DNA from: Roseibium salinum
Lineage (GTDB): Bacteria; Pseudomonadota; Alphaproteobacteria; Rhizobiales; Stappiaceae
DNA: 64,000 nucleotides
Direction: 5' to 3'
Assembly: GCF_026240905.1 (NCBI RefSeq)
Contig: NZ_JAPEVI010000003.1
Coordinates: 2,728,001-2,792,000 of the forward strand
The notes below the pieces were generated by a model that was given only the letters and a program-made list of their open reading frames with translations, did no database searches and had not been told where the DNA came from. Position 1 is the first letter of the stretch. Every line of letters starts with the position of its first letter. The translations under genes and the position numbers were made by a program. Positions 43,664-52,562 of the stretch are shown piece after piece.

Positions 43664-44842
43664 TCATATGGACGCAGTGCGCCCCAAGGCAAAATACTTC
43701 ACCATAAATCGTTTATAGATCGCCGCGAGCCGGTCAAGATCGCTTGTGGCCGCACACTCGTCAACCTTGTGCATCGTCTGGCCGACGAGACCGAACTCCA
43801 CAACCGGGCAGTAGTTCTTGATGAAGCGCGCGTCGGAGGTGCCGCCGCCGGTGGAAAGCTCGGGAGCACGGCCCGTTTCCGCCTCGACGGCCTCGCTCAG
43901 CGCGGCGATCAGCGTCTCGTCCCTGGTCAGGAAGGACTCGCTGGCGTCGCGCTTGAACCGGACATCGAGCTTCAACGTGCCGAGATCCACGGCCTTCAGC
44001 GTCGCAAGGATCTTTGCCTTCAGGGTTTCGAGCGTCCACTCGTCATTGTAGCGGATGTTGAAGCGGGCCTGCGCGCGTGCCGGAATGACGTTGTAAGCCG
44101 GATTGCCGACATCGACGGTAACGATTTCGAGGTTCGAAGGCTGGAAGCGCTCGTTGCCCTCGTCGAGCACCAGGCCATCGAGCGCGGCCAGGAGCCGGAC
44201 CAGACCCGGGATCGGATTGTCGGCCAGGTGCGGATAGGCCGCGTGACCCTGGATGCCCGTAACCGTGACATCGCCGGACAGGGAGCCGCGCCGGCCGACC
44301 TTGATGGCATCGCCGAGCTTTTCCGGGTTCGTCGGCTCGCCGACGACGCAGGCGTCGAACGCGTAACCCTGCGCCTTTGCCCATTCCAGCAGTTTCACGG
44401 TGCCGTTCACCGCCGGACCTTCCTCATCGCCCGTGATCAGGAACGAAATCGTGCCCCCGAAGTCCGGGCCGAAGTCTTCGACGACATCAAGCGCGGCCGC
44501 CGCAAAGGCTGCAATGCCGCCCTTCATGTCGACGGCGCCGCGGCCATAGAGATAGCCGTCCGCAATCGTGCCGTCGAACGGTCCATGGCTCCAGTCGCTG
44601 TCCGTCCCGGCCGGAACCACATCCGTGTGGCCGGCAAACACGAAATGAGGTTTGCCGGAGCCGATGGTGGCAAAGAGATTTTCGACATCCGGCGTGTCCT
44701 CGTCCTGAAAAGTGACGCGGGAGACGGAAAAGCCCGCCCGTGTCAGCAACCTCTCAAGGACGGCAAGCGCCCCGCCCTCGACCGGCGTCACGGACGGGCA
44801 GCGGATGAGGTCCTGGGCGATGGAAACGGCGGAAGATGGCAT
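43664..44842 (-). CDS. dapE: succinyl-diaminopimelate desuccinylase
   Basis: The protein has 392 residues. The M20 metallopeptidase metal ligands are visible: His in FAGHTDVVPAG, the bridging Asp in GRGAVDMKGGIAAF, the catalytic Glu pair in TGDEEGPAVNG, the Glu/Asp in VVGEPTNPEKLGD, and the C-terminal His in GLVGQTMHKVDE. A dimerisation lid domain (about residues 180-295) is intact. The enzyme releases succinate from N-succinyl-LL-diaminopimelate, feeding lysine and peptidoglycan. It is followed downstream by a small membrane protein and preceded by a DUF805 gene 46 bp away on the same strand. Confidence 0.96.
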   Translation of the reverse strand: MPSSAVSIAQDLIRCPSVTPVEGGALAVLERLLTRAGFSVSRVTFQDEDTPDVENLFATIGSGKPHFVFAGHTDVVPAGTDSDWSHGPFDGTIADGYLYGRGAVDMKGGIAAFAAAALDVVEDFGPDFGGTISFLITGDEEGPAVNGTVKLLEWAKAQGYAFDACVVGEPTNPEKLGDAIKVGRRGSLSGDVTVTGIQGHAAYPHLADNPIPGLVRLLAALDGLVLDEGNERFQPSNLEIVTVDVGNPAYNVIPARAQARFNIRYNDEWTLETLKAKILATLKAVDLGTLKLDVRFKRDASESFLTRDETLIAALSEAVEAETGRAPELSTGGGTSDARFIKNYCPVVEFGLVGQTMHKVDECAATSDLDRLAAIYKRFMVKYFALGRTASI

Positions 44843-44888
44843 GGAAAAACCTCTTGGGCCTCGGTCGTCGTAGGAATTCTGCAGCCGG

Positions 44889-45314
44889 TCAGCGCTTGCG
44901 CCAGTAGCTGTTGGGAAGCGGTCCGTGCCGGTTCGGCGCTGCCTGGCTGGGCACGAAACCGAGAATGACGACCATCAGAAAGCTGACGATCGGCACGAAG
45001 ATGAGCAGCGCCAGGAAGCCGCTTTGGCCGATATCCTGCAGGCGCTTGATGACCATTGCCAGCTCAAACCACTGCAGCACGAAAAACAGGACCGGCAACA
45101 GCGGGTTGGACGCCATGAAGACGGCCGGCGTGATCGTCTCGGGCGACGGGATTTCCGTAATCGACATCAGCCAGATCCGCACCGCGATGGCCAGGATCAT
45201 CCAGATCAGCGCGAAGCACAACCAGTAGGGTTGCCTGCCCATGCGCCCGATCGGGCTCAACAGCGCCCAAAGGGGGCCGGGTGTGACATTCGCGCTCTGT
45301 GGGGGCGTGTTCAT
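44889..45314 (-). CDS. DUF805 inner-membrane protein
   Basis: The protein has 141 residues. It begins WALLSPIGRMGRQPYWLCFA, the GR-x-x-R-x-x-[FY]-W start typical of DUF805, and has about three membrane helices with the family KRLQDIGQSGFLALLIFVPI motif near residue 90. Members are small membrane proteins of unknown function, often in multiple copies per genome. It lies 46 bp upstream of dapE on the same strand and is divergent from the mechanosensitive channel gene across 226 bp. Confidence 0.88.
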   Translation of the reverse strand: MNTPPQSANVTPGPLWALLSPIGRMGRQPYWLCFALIWMILAIAVRIWLMSITEIPSPETITPAVFMASNPLLPVLFFVLQWFELAMVIKRLQDIGQSGFLALLIFVPIVSFLMVVILGFVPSQAAPNRHGPLPNSYWRKR

Positions 45315-45540
45315 TCAATCCCGCTCGAGTTGGTGGTTCCGGCAAGGACGTAGACGCATAAGCCGCAGGGATCAAGCTCAGTCATGCGTTTCGCCGTGCG
45401 GCATTTCCGGTGTGCAGCGAATAACACGGCATGCCGGGCCGCCGCACCTGGAAAACGCCAGGGAATTTACATGGATTTTACACAACCAACGCGACTATCC
45501 TCAAAACACCGGCTTCGAAAGCCGCCTTGGGGACCCGTTC

Positions 45541-47784
45541 ATGACCTGGAAGACACTCCTGTCCATCTGCCTGCTGAGCATTGCGCTCGCTCCGGCATAT
45601 CTTTTCTCCGGTTCCGCCGTCGCGCAGGAAACAGCATCCTCGCTGCCCCCGCAGTTGCAGCAGGAAGCCATGGAAAAACTCGTGTCGGATCTCGAACCTG
45701 AGCAGGTGAAAGCACTGACGGACCTGATGACACTTCTGCAGCAGGGCGCCGAAGCCAGGACCGGTCAGGCAGCTTCCGCCGCGGCGGGGCCCGGCGCCCT
45801 TCAGCAGATCCGGACGGTGGTGGAGAATTTCGGCGCGAGGGTGGCGGACCAATTCCGCAACCTTCCGGAGCTCTTTTCCGGCCATTTTTCCAGCCTCGGC
45901 GCCCTGGTTTCCGGCTCCGTGGCCGGCCCCTTCCACATTCTGATCGGCGCAATCGCCCTGATCCTGGCGGTGGGCCTTGCCGCAGAGTTCCTTGTCAATC
46001 GGCTGGTTCACGCAAGGCGCGACGCCATCCGGACGCGGACACCGGCAACCCTGCTCGAGACCGTCAAGCTGGTCACCTCTCGCGCCGCTCTGGACCTGAG
46101 CGGACTCGTCGTCTTTGCGATCGTGGCACTTGTGGTGGGCCGCATTGCCATTCAAGATCCGGTTACCCGATCGTTCGCTCTCCAGGCCGTCTTCTGGATC
46201 GTGTTCCTGCCGCGGCTCGCTGCAGCGCTGATGCGCTTCGCGCTCGCACCTCACCGCCGCGAACTGCGCCTCGTGACCGCGGACGATGCAACGGCGAAAT
46301 CCCTCTACCGCAGTTTTACCAGCCTCTTCGCCTTTGTCGGGGTGGTGTTCTTTTCAAGCGAAGTCCTGCTGGCGGCGGGCGCAGATCATGTCACCGAGAC
46401 TTTCCGCTTCTTCATCGGCTTGGCCGTGAACGCATGGATCATCGCGGTGATCTGGAACGCCCGACATGGCCTGACCAGCATCCTTATGGGAGACGAGGAG
46501 GAGCCGACCGTCGGACTGCAACGCATGGCGCGGTTCTGGCCGTATTTTTCCATGGCTTTCATTGCGTTCAACTGGCTGCTTGTGCAGGTCACCGCCAGCA
46601 TGGGCATTGACGCGCTGACGGCGGACCGGTCCCTCGCCGTGATCACCCTGGTGGTCTTCGCGCCGTTTCTCGACACGATGGTGCGCGGCATCGTCGCGCA
46701 TATCATTCCGCCGATGCAGGGCGAAGGACCGACCGCGGAAGCCGCTCATCAGCAGACCAGGCACAGCTATGTCCGGATCGCCCGCGTCGGCCTCCTGACG
46801 TTCCTTGTTCTGGCGGTGGGGCGCATCTATGGACTCAATCTTCTGGCGATCGGCAGCCAAGACGGCTCGGCGGTTGCCCGTCACAGCGTGATCTTCCTGC
46901 TGATCCTGGCGGCCGGATACCTGGCCTGGGAAATCACCAATCTCTGGGTCAGCCATCAGCTTGCAAAGGATTCCCCGCCCGCGGCGACACAGGACGACGA
47001 TGCAGAGATGGGCGGCACCGGCAAGTCCCGCATGGCGACCATTCTGCCGCTGATCCGCATTACCGTGCAGGTGACCATCGTCACGCTGACGGTGCTGCTT
47101 GCCCTCAGCCAGCTCGGCATCAACATCACGCCGCTGCTGGCGGGCGCCGGTGTCGTCGGCCTGGCCGTCGGCTTCGGAGCGCAGACGCTGGTGCGCGATG
47201 TGGTGTCCGGCCTCTTCTTCCTGATGGACGACGCCTTCCGGCTGGGCGAATTCATCGATGCCGGCGGGACGCAAGGCACCATCGAAAAAATCTCCGTCCG
47301 CTCGCTGCAACTGCGCGGCAGCCGGGGGCCGGTTCATATCGTCCCCTATGGCGAAATTCCGAAACTCACCAACCTGTCGCGCGACTGGGTGATCATGAAG
47401 CTGAAGTTCACGGTTCCCTTCAATACGGACGTCGAAAAGGTGCGCAAGCTCTTCAAGAAGATCGGCCAGGACATCATGGAGATGGAAGAGTTCAAGGACG
47501 ACATCCTGGCGCCGTTCAAGGGCCAGGGCGTTGCCGACGTGGACGATGTCGGCATCGTGGTGCGCGGCAAGTTCACCACCAAGCCCGGCAAGCAGTTCGG
47601 CGTGCGCAAGGAAATCTACAAGCGCGTGCAGAGGGAGTTCGAGGAAAACGGCATCCAGTTTGCCCGCAAGGAAGTCAGGGTGCACATTCCCGAAGGCGCC
47701 AGGCTGGACGAAAGCCAGCGAGAGCAGGTGGCCCAGGCGGTCGCCGCGTCCGATGCGTCGGAGACCAAACCGGCCGCCGAATAG
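45541..47784 (+). CDS. MscS-family mechanosensitive channel, large form
   Basis: 747 residues from ATG 45541, where a signal peptide starts (MTWKTLLSICLLSIALAPAY, cleaved near VAQ-ETA); the open frame upstream is non-coding. A periplasmic helical domain (about 35-130) and some ten membrane helices precede the MscS core. The pore helix region LLAGAGVVGLAVGFGAQTLV is followed by the beta domain (FIDAGGTQGTIEKISVRSLQ, PYGEIPKLTNLSRDW) and a C-terminal vestibule. It should gate ions and solutes on membrane tension, protecting against hypo-osmotic shock. It is about 2.5 times the size of E. coli MscS, like YbiO/MscK-type paralogues. Confidence 0.93.
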   Translation: MTWKTLLSICLLSIALAPAYLFSGSAVAQETASSLPPQLQQEAMEKLVSDLEPEQVKALTDLMTLLQQGAEARTGQAASAAAGPGALQQIRTVVENFGARVADQFRNLPELFSGHFSSLGALVSGSVAGPFHILIGAIALILAVGLAAEFLVNRLVHARRDAIRTRTPATLLETVKLVTSRAALDLSGLVVFAIVALVVGRIAIQDPVTRSFALQAVFWIVFLPRLAAALMRFALAPHRRELRLVTADDATAKSLYRSFTSLFAFVGVVFFSSEVLLAAGADHVTETFRFFIGLAVNAWIIAVIWNARHGLTSILMGDEEEPTVGLQRMARFWPYFSMAFIAFNWLLVQVTASMGIDALTADRSLAVITLVVFAPFLDTMVRGIVAHIIPPMQGEGPTAEAAHQQTRHSYVRIARVGLLTFLVLAVGRIYGLNLLAIGSQDGSAVARHSVIFLLILAAGYLAWEITNLWVSHQLAKDSPPAATQDDDAEMGGTGKSRMATILPLIRITVQVTIVTLTVLLALSQLGINITPLLAGAGVVGLAVGFGAQTLVRDVVSGLFFLMDDAFRLGEFIDAGGTQGTIEKISVRSLQLRGSRGPVHIVPYGEIPKLTNLSRDWVIMKLKFTVPFNTDVEKVRKLFKKIGQDIMEMEEFKDDILAPFKGQGVADVDDVGIVVRGKFTTKPGKQFGVRKEIYKRVQREFEENGIQFARKEVRVHIPEGARLDESQREQVAQAVAASDASETKPAAE

Positions 47785-47894
47785 CCGGTGATGTAAGTCC
47801 TTCTCCGAATTGAGCGCTTGCACTTCCGGGCCTAGGATTGCGGTGCCTTCCGGTTTGCAAGGCGGAAGGCATGGCTTTGGGTGGAGGCTGGACA

Positions 47895-48710
47895 ATGAGC
47901 GAGAACAATTCGGCCCCGATGGGCGCACCGGGCAGCGAGGGGCTGCGCCCCATGCCGCAGGTCAACAGGATCACCGTCAACGACGTCATCGATGCGCTTG
48001 CGGCCGGCCTTTCCGACTTTCGCAGGGCTCCGGTCTACGGGTTGGCCATCGGGGCCTTCTTCGCCGCCGGCGGCTTGTTCGTGGTGCTCAGCGCCGCCGC
48101 ACTCAACATGAGCTACCTCTCCTATCCGGCCGCGGCGGGTTTCGTTCTGATCGGTCCCTTCGCCGCGGTCGGCCTTTACGAGGTCAGCCGTCGGCTGGAG
48201 ACGGGCGAAGCGCTTTCCTGGCCGAAGCTGTTCGCAACCATGTGGGCGCAGAAGAGCCGCGAACTTTCCTGGATGGCCTTCGTGGTGCTGTTCATCCAGA
48301 TCATGTGGATGTATCAGGTCCGCCTGCTGCTGGCCCTGTTCCTCGGCTTCCGCTCCTTTGCCTCGTTTGACGAATTCCTGACGGAGGTCGTCTCCACGCC
48401 GGAAGGCATGATGTTCCTGGCGGTCGGCCACCTGGCCGGCGCGGTCCTGTCGCTGATCCTGTTTTCGCTGACCGTCGTCTCCTTCCCCCTGCTTCTGGAG
48501 GAGGACCGGGACTTCATCACCGCGATGATCACCAGCGTGCGCGCCGTCGTGACCTCGCCGCTCCCGATGATCGGCTGGGCCTTCGTGGTAACCGCCGTCC
48601 TGATACTGTCGATGATCCCGGCCTTTATCGGCCTGATCGTCACGCTGCCCATCCTGGGCCACACGACCTGGCATCTCTACCGCAAATGCGTGACGGTGCC
48701 GGAGGCTTAG
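47895..48710 (+). CDS. DUF2189 membrane protein
   Basis: About 271 residues from ATG 47895 (MSENNSAPMGAPGSEGLRPM). A hydrophilic start leads into ITVNDVIDALAAGLSDFRRA and about six membrane helices. The family blocks SYLSYPAAAGFVLIGPFAAV, GLYEVSRRLETGEALSW and SFPLLLEEDRDFITAMITSV mark DUF2189, a conserved alphaproteobacterial membrane family without known function. It follows the MscS gene by 110 bp and may share its transcript. Its stop lies 10 bp from the convergent truA stop. Confidence 0.9.
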   Translation: MSENNSAPMGAPGSEGLRPMPQVNRITVNDVIDALAAGLSDFRRAPVYGLAIGAFFAAGGLFVVLSAAALNMSYLSYPAAAGFVLIGPFAAVGLYEVSRRLETGEALSWPKLFATMWAQKSRELSWMAFVVLFIQIMWMYQVRLLLALFLGFRSFASFDEFLTEVVSTPEGMMFLAVGHLAGAVLSLILFSLTVVSFPLLLEEDRDFITAMITSVRAVVTSPLPMIGWAFVVTAVLILSMIPAFIGLIVTLPILGHTTWHLYRKCVTVPEA

Positions 48711-48720
48711 CGTACGGGTC

Positions 48721-49542
48721 CTAAGCCTCGGCGTCGTCCGCGGCTTCCATCGCCGCCTTGCGGGCCTGCCAGTCCGCGCGCAGGGCAATGTCCGCTTCCG
48801 CCGACCTGTAATCCACGCGCGTGAGATATAGGCCGTCGGCCGGTGCGACCGGACCGCAGGCGTTGCGGTCCCTGGCGGCGAGCGCGGCGGTTATGTCTCC
48901 CGGCCGCCATTTGCCCTCGCCCACCAGCCTTAGCGTGCCGACCATCGAGCGGACCTGATTGTGCAGGAACGAGCGCGAGGAACATTCGGCAATGACGAAT
49001 TCGCCTTCCCGGCGGACCGAAAAATGCTCGAGCGTCTTTTCCGGGCTCCTGGCCTGGCAGCGCGAATGGCGGAAGGTGGTGAAGTCGTGGTGGCCGACGA
49101 ATTCCTGGGCCGCCGCGTGCATTGCCTCGGCGTCCAGGTCCGGTTTGACGTGCCAGGCGAGCCCGCGCTCATGGGTGAGCGGCGGCACGCGGTTTTGAAT
49201 GCGGTAGCGGTAGGACCGGCGGATGGCCGAAAAGCGGGCGTCGAAGCCTTCATGCATTTCCGCGCAGTCCAGGATGACGACCGGATCCGGCTGGCAATGG
49301 AAATTCAGGGCGCCGATGACGGTTTTCACCGGCCAGGACCTTGAGAGATCGATGTGGCAAACCTGACCCGTCGCATGGACGCCGGTATCGGTGCGCCCGG
49401 CGCCGCCGATCGTCACCTCTTCACCGGAAAACGCCTTTACGGCGCGCTCGATCACCGCCTGTACGGACGGACCGTTGGCCTGGCGCTGCCAGCCGCAGAA
49501 CGGCCGGCCGTCATATTCCACCGTCAGTTTGTATCGCGGCAT
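48721..49542 (-). CDS. truA: tRNA pseudouridine(38-40) synthase
   Basis: About 273 residues from ATG 49542 ([20 protein letters not shown]), the standard family start; upstream codons overlap the GNAT gene. Catalytic Asp52 lies in [20 protein letters not shown]. Other family blocks are [19 protein letters not shown] and [20 protein letters not shown]. TruA makes pseudouridine at positions 38-40 of many tRNA anticodon arms. It starts 1 base after the GNAT stop and is the last gene of the def-marC-fmt-GNAT-truA run. Confidence 0.96.
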   Translation of the reverse strand: MPRYKLTVEYDGRPFCGWQRQANGPSVQAVIERAVKAFSGEEVTIGGAGRTDTGVHATGQVCHIDLSRSWPVKTVIGALNFHCQPDPVVILDCAEMHEGFDARFSAIRRSYRYRIQNRVPPLTHERGLAWHVKPDLDAEAMHAAAQEFVGHHDFTTFRHSRCQARSPEKTLEHFSVRREGEFVIAECSSRSFLHNQVRSMVGTLRLVGEGKWRPGDITAALAARDRNACGPVAPADGLYLTRVDYRSAEADIALRADWQARKAAMEAADDAEA

Positions 49543-49543
49543 T

Positions 49544-50083
49544 CTATTCGAATTCTTCAAACGGGGTGGCAAAGGCCACTTCGATCGGCAGATTGCGTTC
49601 GCCGGCATCCGTCAGGGCGAGCGCCATGAACGCATCCCCCGCATACGGACCCTGGACCTTCCGCGCAAGGGCCGCATCAAAGCCGAAACGCGGGTAATAG
49701 GTCGGCGGCCCGAGCACGAGCACCAGATCCTCGCCTTGCGCCTTGAGCTTTTCCAGGGAGGATTCGATCAGGACGGAGCCGATCCCGGTTTTCTGCATAT
49801 CCGGCCAGACGGAAACCGGTGCCAGGCAACTGACGTGCACCGAATGGCCCGGGCCGATCGCCGCCGGCGTTACCCGGCTGTAGGCGACATGACCGACAAC
49901 CCTGCCTTCCCCGTCCTCCGCGACCTGTTCCAGCACCAAAGCCCCGCAATGGCGCAGCGTATGGACCAGACGCGCTTCCATATCGGACGGAAACGCGGCC
50001 GTCAGAAGGTCGCGCACGGCGGCCTCGTCCTTCGAGGTGACATCGCGAATGGTCAGATTTGAGGCCTCGGCCGCAGTGGTCAT
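49544..50083 (-). CDS. GNAT-family N-acetyltransferase
   Basis: About 179 residues from ATG 50083, preceded by AGGAG. The GNAT fold shows motif A ([20 protein letters not shown], with the acetyl-CoA loop Q-K-T-G-I-G) and the conserved strand [15 protein letters not shown]. The [20 protein letters not shown] block marks the YhbS-like subgroup. The acceptor is unknown. It stands between fmt and truA, normally neighbours in rhizobia, and a 144-bp MITE separates it from fmt. Transcription from fmt must cross that element. Confidence 0.9.
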   Translation of the reverse strand: MTTAAEASNLTIRDVTSKDEAAVRDLLTAAFPSDMEARLVHTLRHCGALVLEQVAEDGEGRVVGHVAYSRVTPAAIGPGHSVHVSCLAPVSVWPDMQKTGIGSVLIESSLEKLKAQGEDLVLVLGPPTYYPRFGFDAALARKVQGPYAGDAFMALALTDAGERNLPIEVAFATPFEEFE

Positions 50084-50104
50084 CACGCTCTCCTGAAGAC
50101 AGCT

Positions 50105-50248
50105 TAGGGTACTGACTAATAAAATTGAATGCACTGGTCGTTTTGCAGCGGAGCGTATTCAAGGCGCGAAGGCGCAGGAAACCCGGCCGGTTTTCAAGTC
50201 TTCGCAACGCAGGAGACTGTCCGCTCCAGCTTATGGGAGCATACCCTA
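50105..50248. mobile_element. short MITE-like element bounded by TA-GGGTA ... TACCC-TA
   Basis: A 144-bp segment begins TTAGGGTACTG and ends GCATACCCTAG, with TA at both edges (50105-50106, 50247-50248). Terminal identity is short (GGGTA, then scattered matches including ATAA), so this is an older or different subfamily from the element at 433-700. The interior block TTTTCAAGTCTTCGCAACGC resembles TTTTCAAGCCTTCCGCGACG inside that element. The right TA begins the fmt stop codon on the minus strand. Confidence 0.55.
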
Positions 50249-51184
50249 GTCCAGAACCACGCCATCAGAAAGAGAGGCGCCCCGCAGGAAATCGGCGCCG
50301 CTCATCGGTTTTCTCCCGGCCCGCTGCACCAGATCGAGACGGACGGCGCCGGATCCGCAGGCGATCACCGGCGCCGCGTCGGCTGATATTACCGTACCGG
50401 GGGCGGCCGTGCCTTCCGCCAGGGCGCTGCGGAGGATTTTCACTCGTTCCGGTTTGCCGCCGAGCGGCATTTCGCACCAGGCGCCGGGAAACGGCGACAG
50501 ACCGCGGATGTGGTTGTGAACCTCGTCGGACGATTGCGTCCAGTCGATCCGGGTTTCCTCCTTGGACAGCTTGGTCGCATAGGTGACGCCCTCCTCCGGC
50601 TGCGGCTGCTGCATGAGTGCGCCGCGGGACAGGGCCGCAAGGGCGCGCACCATCAGGTCGCCGCCGAGGCCGGAGAGTTGGTCGTGCAATTCCCCGGCGG
50701 TCATGTTCTCGCCGATGGGGACGGTTTCCGACATGCAGACCGGCCCCGTATCCAGGCCTTCTTCCATGCGCATCACCTGAACCGCCGTTTCCTTGTCGCC
50801 GGCCATGATCGCCCGGTTGATGGGCGCCGCACCGCGCCAGCGCGGCAGCACGGAGGCATGCAGGTTGAGGCAGCCGTGAACCGGTGCTTTTAGGATGGCC
50901 CTCGGCAGCAGCAGGCCGTAGGCGACCACGACCGCCACATCCGCATTCAGGGCCGCGAACTGCGCCTGGTCTTCCTCACCCTTGAGGCTCTTGGGCGTGA
51001 AGACCGGAATGCCGAAGGATTCGGCGGCTTCATGAACGGGCGATTTTTTCAAGTCCATGCCGCGGCCGGCCGGACGCGGCGGCTGGGAATAGCAGGCAAC
51101 AACTTCGTGGCCCTGACCGACGATCTCCATCAGGGTCGGCACCGAAAACTCCGGGGTGCCCATGAAAACTACGCGAAGAGACAT
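50246..51184 (-). CDS. fmt: methionyl-tRNA formyltransferase
   Basis: The protein has 312 residues. The N-terminal formyl-transfer domain ([20 protein letters not shown]) carries the catalytic block [20 protein letters not shown], with the conserved Asn/His of N-x-H and, further on, Asp in EGLDTGPV. The C-terminal OB-like tRNA-binding domain follows (about 205-312). It formylates initiator Met-tRNA. It is in a run with def and marC. Its TAG stop overlaps the terminal TA of the downstream MITE; the coding sequence appears full length. Confidence 0.96.
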   Translation of the reverse strand: MSLRVVFMGTPEFSVPTLMEIVGQGHEVVACYSQPPRPAGRGMDLKKSPVHEAAESFGIPVFTPKSLKGEEDQAQFAALNADVAVVVAYGLLLPRAILKAPVHGCLNLHASVLPRWRGAAPINRAIMAGDKETAVQVMRMEEGLDTGPVCMSETVPIGENMTAGELHDQLSGLGGDLMVRALAALSRGALMQQPQPEEGVTYATKLSKEETRIDWTQSSDEVHNHIRGLSPFPGAWCEMPLGGKPERVKILRSALAEGTAAPGTVISADAAPVIACGSGAVRLDLVQRAGRKPMSGADFLRGASLSDGVVLD

Positions 51185-51227
51185 GACGCTCCTGAGCGGT
51201 TTGAGAAATCTGGCCCCTTATTGCGCC

Positions 51228-51860
51228 TTAAGCCAGTCCGGGCAACAGGGCTTTGAGGCTGCCGGCCATCATTTCCATGGCAATCGCCGCGAGAATCATG
51301 CCCATCAGGCGGCTCATCACGCTGGTTGCGGTCTGGCCGAGAAAGCGTGACAAAAACGGCGCAGCGAAGAAGGTTGCGACCAGAAGGCCAATGGCCGCGG
51401 CAATTCCCGCGATATAGGCGATCTCCTGCTGAAATCCCGTCACCTGGCCGCGGAAGATGATCATGGTGGAAATCGACCCCGGCCCCAGAAGGATTGGAAC
51501 GGTCAGCGGATAGATCGCGGGATTTTCCTGTTCCGCGTGATGCTCCTGTTCCTTGTCCGTGCCGTGGTGCGCCTTGCTCTTTTCCCCCGATATCAGGTTC
51601 AGCGCGATCAGCAGGATCAGGAAACCGCCGGCGAGACGAAAGGCATCGAGGCTGATGCCGAAGATCTTCAGGATGGTATCGCCGGTCAGGCCGATGATGA
51701 CCGCCCCCACGGTCAGGCTGATCAAGAGGGTGAAGGCGACCTTGCGCTCGAAGCCCGCACCCTTGTCCGCCGTCAGCGACAGGAACACCGGCAGGTTGGC
51801 GATCGGATTCATGATGGCAAACAGGGCGGCAAAAATTTTCAGGAACAGAGCCTGATCCAC
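51228..51860 (-). CDS. MarC-family integral membrane protein
   Basis: The protein has 210 residues with six membrane helices. The family start LFLKIFAALFAIMNPIANLP and the later FLILLIALNLISGEKSKAHH, IYPLTVPILLGPGSISTMII and FLSRFLGQTATSVMSRLMGM blocks define MarC. E. coli MarC was once linked to multiple antibiotic resistance, but that was not upheld, so the function is unknown. A His-rich loop (HHGTDKEQEHHAEQE, about residues 97-111) lies between helices. It sits between def and fmt, which are normally adjacent, and is probably co-transcribed. Confidence 0.92.
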   Translation of the reverse strand: MDQALFLKIFAALFAIMNPIANLPVFLSLTADKGAGFERKVAFTLLISLTVGAVIIGLTGDTILKIFGISLDAFRLAGGFLILLIALNLISGEKSKAHHGTDKEQEHHAEQENPAIYPLTVPILLGPGSISTMIIFRGQVTGFQQEIAYIAGIAAAIGLLVATFFAAPFLSRFLGQTATSVMSRLMGMILAAIAMEMMAGSLKALLPGLA

Positions 51861-51882
51861 GATGTCGCCCCCATGATCCGTC

Positions 51883-52410
51883 TTACAGGATGCCCGCCTG
51901 TTTCGCCTGCTTGGTGAACTTCTTGACCACCCGGTCGCGTTTCAGCTTCGACAGGTAGTCAATGAACAGTTTCCCGTTGAGATGGTCAAGCTCGTGCTGA
52001 ATGCAGGTGGCAAGAAGGCCGTCGGCCTTCAACTCCTGCTCCGCGCCTTCCCGGTTCTGGAACTGCACGGTTACTTCCGCCGGGCGTTCCACGTCCTCGA
52101 AATATTCCGGGATCGACAGGCAGCCTTCCTGATAGACGGATGTGTCCTCGCTCGCCCAGACGATCTTCGGGTTGATGAAGACCATCGGCTGCTTCGGCGC
52201 GTCTTCCTTGGCAACGTCCAGAACGAAGAGGCGTTTCAGGATGCCTATCTGGCTGGCCGCAAGGCCGATGCCGGGGGCCTCGTACATGGTTTCCAGCATG
52301 TCGTCCGCAAGCGCACGAATCCCGTCGTCGACGGTTTCGACCGGCGCGCAGACCTGCCGGAGAACCGGGTCAGGAATGGTGATGATCGGGCGTTTTGTCA
52401 TGGGCTTCAA
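51883..52410 (-). CDS. def: peptide deformylase
   Basis: The protein has 175 residues; an in-frame ATG three codons in (52401) is an equally good start. The three deformylase motifs are present: [17 protein letters not shown] with the metal-ligand Cys, and QHELDHLNG with the two His ligands and catalytic Glu. It removes the N-formyl group from nascent proteins, acting downstream of Fmt. It is the first gene of the def-marC-fmt run and is divergent from rmuC across about 150 bp. Confidence 0.97.
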   Translation of the reverse strand: MKPMTKRPIITIPDPVLRQVCAPVETVDDGIRALADDMLETMYEAPGIGLAASQIGILKRLFVLDVAKEDAPKQPMVFINPKIVWASEDTSVYQEGCLSIPEYFEDVERPAEVTVQFQNREGAEQELKADGLLATCIQHELDHLNGKLFIDYLSKLKRDRVVKKFTKQAKQAGIL

Positions 52411-52562
52411 ATAGGCAATCGGATCGTTCCGGTCAACGCGGAAATGACGACTGTCCGCACGGCATCGCTTGCCCTCGATTGCCGATTGTGCGGCCGCTTT
52501 TTCCCCGCTCCTGCAAAGCCGTGCTGATGCATGCCGCCCCCGAATCGTTCTATGTTTGTTTC

